Assembly: GCA_002436185.1 (NCBI GenBank)
Contig: DJKX01000049.1
Span: 8,616-72,615 of the forward strand
DNA: 64,000 nt
Reading direction: 5' to 3'
DNA from: Fidelibacterota bacterium UBA6531
GTDB taxonomy: Bacteria; Fidelibacterota; Marinisomatia; Marinisomatales; TCS55
The translations under genes were made by a program, and so were the position numbers. The notes beneath the pieces were generated by a model. The model was not told the DNA's origin, did no database searches, and was given only the letters and a program-made list of their open reading frames with translations. Shown here piece by piece: positions 58,885 through 64,000 of the stretch. Within the stretch, counting starts at the first letter, position 1. Each line of letters begins with the position of its first letter.

Positions 58885-61026
58885 ATGAATAATTTATTAT
58901 TAGTTGTTGGCGCCGGTGTATTGGCCATGCTGTTTTCGTTTTGGAAAACAACATGGATCAATAAGCAGGATGAGGGAACAGGCAGAATGAAACAAATTGG
59001 ATCTAGTATTGCTGAAGGCGCCATGGCGTTTCTAAAAGCAGAATATCGTATTTTAACTATTTTTGTAATAGTTGTTGCTCTTTTGCTCGGGTTTGCAAAT
59101 TCCGGTCGCGATGATTCAAGTGCTTTGATAGCAATGTCATTCATTGTTGGTGCAACGGCTTCAGGACTGGCGGGATTTTTAGGAATGAAAGTTGCCACAA
59201 AAGCAAACAACCGTACTACAAACGCCGCACGTAACAGTTTAGCCTCTGCATTAAATGTTGCATTTACCGGGGGAACGGTTATGGGTTTAAGCGTTGTCGG
59301 ATTGGGCGTTCTTGGTCTTGTCGGATTGTTTATTTTCTATACAAATCATTTTGGTACCGATGCAATTTCAATGCGAACGGTATTGAATGTGATATCCGGA
59401 TTTTCTTTAGGAGCCTCTTCTATCGCTTTGTTTGCTCGTGTTGGTGGCGGTATTTATACAAAAGCTGCAGATGTGGGTGCTGACCTTGTAGGAAAAGTAG
59501 AAGCTGGAATTCCCGAAGATCACCCGTTGAATCCAGCTACTATTGCAGATAATGTGGGCGATAATGTGGGCGATGTCGCCGGAATGGGCGCTGACCTTTT
59601 TGAATCTTATGTGGGTTCGATTGTGGGCTCAATGGTTTTAGGGGCGAGCATTTTAGCTGCAGGTGTCTTCGATTTAAATTTTGTGATTTTACCCCTTTTC
59701 GTTGCTGCAGCCGGGATTCTTGTTTCCATCATGGGAACATTCATGGTTTCAGTTAAAGAAGGCGGCGATCCGCAAAAAGCTCTAAACCGTGGAGAATTTG
59801 GAAGTTCTGCAATTATGGTTGGTGTTATCTATTTTTTGATACAATCATTTCTCCCAGATACATTTATACAGGGAGGAACAGAATTCACAGCAACAGGCGT
59901 ATTTTGGGCAACAGTTATCGGACTTGTTGCCGGATTAGGAATTGGACTCATTACTGAACATTATACTGGAACGGGGACGGCACCGGTTTTATCTATTGCG
60001 AAGCAATCCGTAACAGGACCGGCTACAAATCTAATTGCCGGTCTTGGTGTTGGAATGCAATCAACAGCAATCCCAATTTTAATTTTAGCATCCGGCATTA
60101 TGGGCGCACATTATTTTGCAGGCCTTTATGGTATTGCCATGGCAGCTTTAGGTATGCTGGCCAACACCGGAATTCAGTTGGCTGTTGATGCCTATGGCCC
60201 CATTTCTGATAATGCCGGCGGTATTGCAGAAATGGCTGAATTACCAGAAGAAGTACGCGAGCGGACAGATAAATTAGATGCTGTTGGAAATACAACTGCA
60301 GCGATTGGAAAAGGATTTGCAATTGGCTCTGCCGCATTAACAGCATTAGCACTATTTGCCGCATTTATGGTTCAAACCGGAATTAAGAGTATTGATATTT
60401 CCAATCCAAGAGTGATGGCCGGTTTATTTGTTGGCGGTATGCTACCATTCCTTTTTTCTTCAATGGCAATGGGAGCTGTTGGCCGAGCAGCAATGGCTAT
60501 GATAGAAGAAGTCCGTCGTCAGTTTAGAGATATTCCTGAATTAAAAGCGGCACTGGATATAATGAAAAGCAGTGACGAAACAACTTGGTCAGATGAAGAT
60601 AAAGCTACCTATGAATTGGGATTAACAAAAGCGGAACATGGTCGCTGTGTTGAAATTTCTACACAGTCAGCCATTAAAGAAATGGTCATGCCCGGGATTT
60701 TAGCAATTATTTCTCCCGTCTTGGTTGGATTTACATTTGGACCGGAAACACTGGGGGGATTGCTTGCAGGTGTTACTGTAACTGGTGTGCTCATGGCAAT
60801 TTTTCAATCCAATGCTGGTGGTGCTTGGGATAATGCCAAAAAGATGATCGAAGTCGGAGTGAATGTGAATGGCGAAATGCTCAAAAAAGGCTCAGAAGCT
60901 CATAAAGCTGCAATTGTTGGAGATACAGTTGGTGATCCGTTTAAGGATACATCGGGTCCATCACTAAATATTTTAATTAAGTTAATGTCAGTGGTGTCTT
61001 TGGTTATAGCACCATTATTAGTATAA
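58885..61026 (+). CDS. hppA: Membrane-bound ion-pumping pyrophosphatase
   Basis: A 713-residue pump with about 16 helices that couples pyrophosphate hydrolysis to export of protons or sodium. Substrate motifs: GGGIYTKAADVGADLVGKVE, NVGDNVGDVAGMGADLFESY, DAYGPISDNAGGIAEMAELP and GDTVGDPFKDTSGPSLNILI. At about residue 472, GNTTAAIGKGFAIGSA has Ala where K+-independent pumps have Lys, so it should be of the K+-dependent class. Own ribosome-binding region after pth; runs before rpsF. Confidence 0.96.
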   Translation: MNNLLLVVGAGVLAMLFSFWKTTWINKQDEGTGRMKQIGSSIAEGAMAFLKAEYRILTIFVIVVALLLGFANSGRDDSSALIAMSFIVGATASGLAGFLGMKVATKANNRTTNAARNSLASALNVAFTGGTVMGLSVVGLGVLGLVGLFIFYTNHFGTDAISMRTVLNVISGFSLGASSIALFARVGGGIYTKAADVGADLVGKVEAGIPEDHPLNPATIADNVGDNVGDVAGMGADLFESYVGSIVGSMVLGASILAAGVFDLNFVILPLFVAAAGILVSIMGTFMVSVKEGGDPQKALNRGEFGSSAIMVGVIYFLIQSFLPDTFIQGGTEFTATGVFWATVIGLVAGLGIGLITEHYTGTGTAPVLSIAKQSVTGPATNLIAGLGVGMQSTAIPILILASGIMGAHYFAGLYGIAMAALGMLANTGIQLAVDAYGPISDNAGGIAEMAELPEEVRERTDKLDAVGNTTAAIGKGFAIGSAALTALALFAAFMVQTGIKSIDISNPRVMAGLFVGGMLPFLFSSMAMGAVGRAAMAMIEEVRRQFRDIPELKAALDIMKSSDETTWSDEDKATYELGLTKAEHGRCVEISTQSAIKEMVMPGILAIISPVLVGFTFGPETLGGLLAGVTVTGVLMAIFQSNAGGAWDNAKKMIEVGVNVNGEMLKKGSEAHKAAIVGDTVGDPFKDTSGPSLNILIKLMSVVSLVIAPLLV

Positions 61027-61050
61027 AAGGAATTTGAGGAGAATTTATCT

Positions 61051-61449
61051 ATGCGATATTATGAAACACTCTACATTTTGAACCCTGATTTTGAACAGGA
61101 GAGAACAGATAGCATTTTAAATGATATTGGTGAACACGTAAACAAATTTAGCGAAGTTATTTACCATAATGAATGGGGTAAAAAAAGGCTGGCTTACCCT
61201 ATTAACAATCATAAATATGGAACATACGTCCTTTTGCATTTTGAAACAGAAAACACTGCGGAATTAGACGATTTTGAAAGTTTTATGAAATTGAACAACT
61301 CTGTATTGCGTTACCAAAATGTACGTCTTGATTCAAAGCCGGAAATTGTAGAGGATGAAACAAAAGCACAAGAGCCGGAAGAAAAAGAAGAGAAAGACGA
61401 AAAAGAAGAAGTAAAACTTGAAACGGTTGAAGAAGAAACTTCAGCATAA
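61051..61449 (+). CDS. rpsF: Ribosomal protein bS6 with acidic extension
   Basis: A 132-residue small-subunit protein. MRYYETLYILNPDF and EWGKKRLAYPINNHKYGTYV are family blocks; YVLLHFETENTAELDDFE follows. S6 is about 95-100 residues in most bacteria; here a Glu/Lys-rich tail of about 30 residues follows (EPEEKEEKDEKEEVKLETVE). GAGGAG before the ATG. Confidence 0.96.
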   Translation: MRYYETLYILNPDFEQERTDSILNDIGEHVNKFSEVIYHNEWGKKRLAYPINNHKYGTYVLLHFETENTAELDDFESFMKLNNSVLRYQNVRLDSKPEIVEDETKAQEPEEKEEKDEKEEVKLETVEEETSA

Positions 61450-61467
61450 TAAAGAAAAGAGGAAATT

Positions 61468-61695
61468 ATGGCATTTGTAAGTCGTAAAAAGTTTTGTTAT
61501 TTCAAAGAAAACAATATTAAAGAAATTGACTATAAAGATGTAAAACTCTTGCGCCGCTTTGTAACGGAACAGGGCAAAATCATGCCTCGGAGAGTTACTG
61601 GCACCAGTGCAAAAATGCATAGGAAATTGATACGAGCTATCAAAAGAGCACGAAACATTGCTTTAATGCCTTATACAAGCTTAGGCGACAATTAA
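61468..61695 (+). CDS. rpsR: Ribosomal protein bS18
   Basis: A 75-residue protein binding beside S6 on the platform. KKFCYFKENNIKEIDYKDVK, LLRRFVTEQGKIMPRRVTGT and LIRAIKRARNIALMPYTS are the family blocks. GAGG lies six bases before the ATG. The ssb gene often found between rpsF and rpsR is absent. Confidence 0.97.
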   Translation: MAFVSRKKFCYFKENNIKEIDYKDVKLLRRFVTEQGKIMPRRVTGTSAKMHRKLIRAIKRARNIALMPYTSLGDN

Positions 61696-61724
61696 TCATT
61701 ATATTAACCAAAAGGACTTAAACC

Positions 61725-62168
61725 ATGGATATAATATTACTTAAGGATGTAGATACATTAGGTACTGCCGGTGATATTGTTAACGTAAAACCGGGTTTCG
61801 CCCGAAATTTTCTGTTTCCCAGACGGTTGGCATTGCGAGCGTCTAAACGCAATCTGGCCATTGCAGATGAACGTAAACGTAACTCTGAAAAACGTCTCAA
61901 ACATGATGCAAAAATAAATCATGAACTTGCAGATCAATTAAAAGATCTGGAAATGACATTTGAGGTGCAGGTAGGAGAAGAAGAAAAAATGTTTGGAGCT
62001 GTAACAACCAATGATATTCATAAAAAACTGGAAGAAAAAGGTGTTGTTCTTGAGCGTCACCGCATCGAGTTGCAGGAATCCATCAAATCACTTGGTATTT
62101 ATCATGTACCGGTATGCGTGTCTGAAGATTTAAAACCTGAACTAAAAGTGTATGTTATAAAAGCGTAA
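61725..62168 (+). CDS. rplI: Ribosomal protein bL9
   Basis: A 147-residue protein. N-terminal domain MDIILLKDVDTLGTAGDIVN and VKPGFARNFLFPRRLALRAS, a long connecting helix, and a C-terminal domain (GEEEKMFGAVTTNDIHKKLE). AAAGGA before the ATG. Last gene of the rpsF-rpsR-rplI group, followed by a hairpin. Confidence 0.97.
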   Translation: MDIILLKDVDTLGTAGDIVNVKPGFARNFLFPRRLALRASKRNLAIADERKRNSEKRLKHDAKINHELADQLKDLEMTFEVQVGEEEKMFGAVTTNDIHKKLEEKGVVLERHRIELQESIKSLGIYHVPVCVSEDLKPELKVYVIKA

Positions 62169-62194
62169 CACTTAAATTCTAAAAAGCTCTTATA

Positions 62195-62222
62195 TAACCC
62201 TCGCTTATTGCGGGGGTTATTA
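62195..62222 (+). terminator. Hairpin terminator after rplI
   Basis: TAACCCTCGC (62195-62204), loop TTATT, GCGGGGGTTA (62210-62219), ten pairs with one G-T, followed by TTTAATTTAT-like sequence. The T run is short, so termination may be partial. Confidence 0.65.
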
Positions 62223-62270
62223 ATTTATATAAAGAATTCTTGCCGGAAGGTTTTACTGCATTTACCTTCA

Positions 62271-64000
62271 ATGATCATGTTTGCAGAAGTTGCTTTCCCA
62301 ATCTCTAGTTATTGCCAATTTACTTACAAAATTCCAAAAGAATTTATTGACTCTCTTCAAGTTGGAACGCGTGTAAAAGCCCCCTTGGGTAATCGTATGG
62401 TTACGGGCATAGTTGTTAATAAATCTGCAAAATCAGATTTTAAAGGTAAACATAAACAGATCAAAGAATTAGTTGACCACCAACCGGTAATGGATAAAAA
62501 ACTATGGAAATTGGTAACATGGATGAGCAAATATTATTTCACCCCGATTGGACAAGTAGTAAAAACAGTTTTACCATCAAACTTATCAGCTAAGTATACA
62601 CCTCCAACAACAAGTATCATTTCATTTAAAACATGGGGTGATGATTACAAACAATTTCAAAAAAAATCTCCCGCACAAGCAAAAGTATTAAAACATTTAT
62701 CTACTCAAAAAGGAGCTATTCCCATATCCTCACTCAAGAATTTAGTGAGCAATCCCAGCGCAATTAGCAAAACATTATTTGAAAAAGATCTAGTTGATTT
62801 GGATGAAGTAACGAATCTGCCCGATATAACCGGATTTACTTTTTCAAAAATCCATAAAGAAATCAAATTCACAGATGAACAACAACTGGCGATAGATGAT
62901 TTAAGCACAAAATTGAATTCAGGAAAATTCAGTCCAACATTACTCCACGGCGTTACAGGAAGCGGAAAAACAGAGATATATATTGAACTTGTACGTCAAG
63001 CCTTGGAGCAGAACAAATCAGCAATATTGCTGTTACCGGAAATATCATTAACGCCTCAAATCGCCGGAAGATTCCGGGCTGTATTTGACGAACAGGTTGC
63101 GTTATGGCATTCAAAACTATCCCATGCAGCACGAGCCTGGACTTGGAAAAAGATTTGTTCAGGAGAATTTAATGTTGTGATTGGTGCTCGCAGTGCTATC
63201 TTTGCTCCAATAAAAAATATTGGCGTAATTATAATTGACGAAGAACAGGAAAATTCATTTAAACAGGATTCTCCCGAGCCAAGATATCATGCTCGAGACA
63301 TCGCTTTGATGCGTGGCAAACTGCACAAGGCAGTTGTGCTTATGTCCAGCGCCACTCCAAGTTTGGATAGCTATTATAATTATGTCCAGGGGAAATATGA
63401 TTATATACAATTAAACGATAGGTTCGGCGGTGCTCCTTATCCACAAGTTTATGTTGTGGACATGATCAAAGAACAGGAAGAGACGGGTAAATTTCAGCAA
63501 GTTATTTCCAGCATGCTCCAGCAAAAAATGGAGCGAAAATTTGCCAAAGGTGAACAAGTTATATTATTGCAAAATCGACGGGGATTTGCACCGATAATGC
63601 GTTGCGGTGATTGCGGACATGTGGAAACATGTGTTCAATGTGAAATTGCATTAACATACCATAGTTATAAGCGTATGCTTAAATGCCATTTTTGTGGTTT
63701 TGAAACCGGAGATATAACAACAGCCTGTCAGAAGTGTAGTAGTATAAATATAAAACTTCTTGGAGTTGGCACACAAAAGGTAGAAGATATTATTGCTGAT
63801 ATTTTCTCAAACATTAAAGTGGCAAGAATTGATTATGACACCACCCGTAAAATCACTTCTATGACAAACGTTTTGGAACAGTTTTCTGCTGGTAAAATTG
63901 ATGTGTTGATTGGAACTCAAATGATTGCCAAAGGATTAGATTTTGACAATGCAACACTTGTGGGAATTGTAAATGGCGATACCGGCCTTTTTTTACCTGA
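62271..64000 (+). CDS. priA: Primosomal protein N' (PriA helicase), 3' truncated by window edge
   Basis: Open frame from 62271 (or ATG 62277, MFAEVAFPISSYCQFTYKIP) to the window edge without a stop, 576 codons so far. It restarts replication forks. The 3'BD domain (RVKAPLGNRMVTGIVVN), helicase Walker A HGVTGSGKTEIYIEL and motif Ia follow. Motif II reads IIIDEEQENSFKQ at 63225-63263, with Gln where E. coli has His (DEEH). SSATPSLDSYYN is motif III. The zinc-binding region has CGDCGHVETCVQC, CHFCGF and CQKC. QMIAKGLDFDNATLVG is close to the window end. Confidence 0.95.
   Translation, partial: MIMFAEVAFPISSYCQFTYKIPKEFIDSLQVGTRVKAPLGNRMVTGIVVNKSAKSDFKGKHKQIKELVDHQPVMDKKLWKLVTWMSKYYFTPIGQVVKTVLPSNLSAKYTPPTTSIISFKTWGDDYKQFQKKSPAQAKVLKHLSTQKGAIPISSLKNLVSNPSAISKTLFEKDLVDLDEVTNLPDITGFTFSKIHKEIKFTDEQQLAIDDLSTKLNSGKFSPTLLHGVTGSGKTEIYIELVRQALEQNKSAILLLPEISLTPQIAGRFRAVFDEQVALWHSKLSHAARAWTWKKICSGEFNVVIGARSAIFAPIKNIGVIIIDEEQENSFKQDSPEPRYHARDIALMRGKLHKAVVLMSSATPSLDSYYNYVQGKYDYIQLNDRFGGAPYPQVYVVDMIKEQEETGKFQQVISSMLQQKMERKFAKGEQVILLQNRRGFAPIMRCGDCGHVETCVQCEIALTYHSYKRMLKCHFCGFETGDITTACQKCSSINIKLLGVGTQKVEDIIADIFSNIKVARIDYDTTRKITSMTNVLEQFSAGKIDVLIGTQMIAKGLDFDNATLVGIVNGDTGLFLP

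Overview
The window looks like a chromosomal segment of a Gram-negative, AT-rich bacterium of the FCB superphylum, most likely a marine lineage such as Candidatus Marinimicrobia (SAR406). The assignment is an inference. It rests on lipid A genes (lpxB, lpxK), TonB/ExbBD, several outer-membrane barrel candidates, a C-terminal sorting domain of the Por/type IX secretion kind, FG-GAP and Ig-like secreted proteins, a succinate dehydrogenase with a single cytochrome b subunit, and a membrane pyrophosphatase. No phage, insertion sequence, CRISPR array or rRNA was seen. There is one tRNA gene, tRNA-Gln(UUG). No gene-free stretch exceeds 300 bases.

Layout. 1-5.6 kb: the end of a MaoC-type dehydratase, a decayed pirin fragment, an aldehyde dehydrogenase/aldo-keto reductase pair, an Smr protein, a TPR lipoprotein and an M32 carboxypeptidase. 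5.7-13.3 kb: a tight seven-gene operon encoding three exported envelope proteins, then MotA-, MotB-, FliF- and FliG-like proteins, closed by a strong terminator. 13.4-18.6 kb: a peptide-type ABC importer without its ATPases, a glutamate-cysteine ligase-like enzyme and a DUF2231 membrane protein. 18.6-22 kb: sdhCAB. 22-26.8 kb, minus strand: tonB, two exbD, exbB, a C-terminal processing protease and a barrel protein. 27-32.7 kb: two overlapping large secreted FG-GAP/Ig-like genes. 32.8-37.3 kb, minus strand: an oxidoreductase, a methyltransferase-like membrane protein, lpxB, an acyltransferase and lpxK. 37.5-40.5 kb: an acidic-tailed membrane protein, a beta-propeller lipoprotein and a sorting-domain protein interrupted by an in-frame TAG. 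40.5-46.8 kb: ychF, fabA, an enoyl-ACP reductase-like SDR, transporters and yqgE. 47-64 kb: uvrA, a transketolase-like gene, ruvB-queA-ispD-ispF-ispE, tRNA-Gln, prs-rplY-pth, hppA, rpsF-rpsR-rplI and the start of priA.

The most unusual region is the 5.7-13.3 kb operon. It joins a proton- or sodium-driven stator (MotAB type) to a reduced FliF-like ring protein and a divergent FliG-like rotor protein, with no filament, hook, rod or export gene beside them. Instead it has periplasmic and outer-membrane TPR/coiled-coil proteins. This suggests an envelope-spanning rotary or force-transmitting machine, for gliding, surface transport or envelope work, that is not a flagellum. The function is inferred; the gene content and the FliF/FliG-type sequence features are visible directly.
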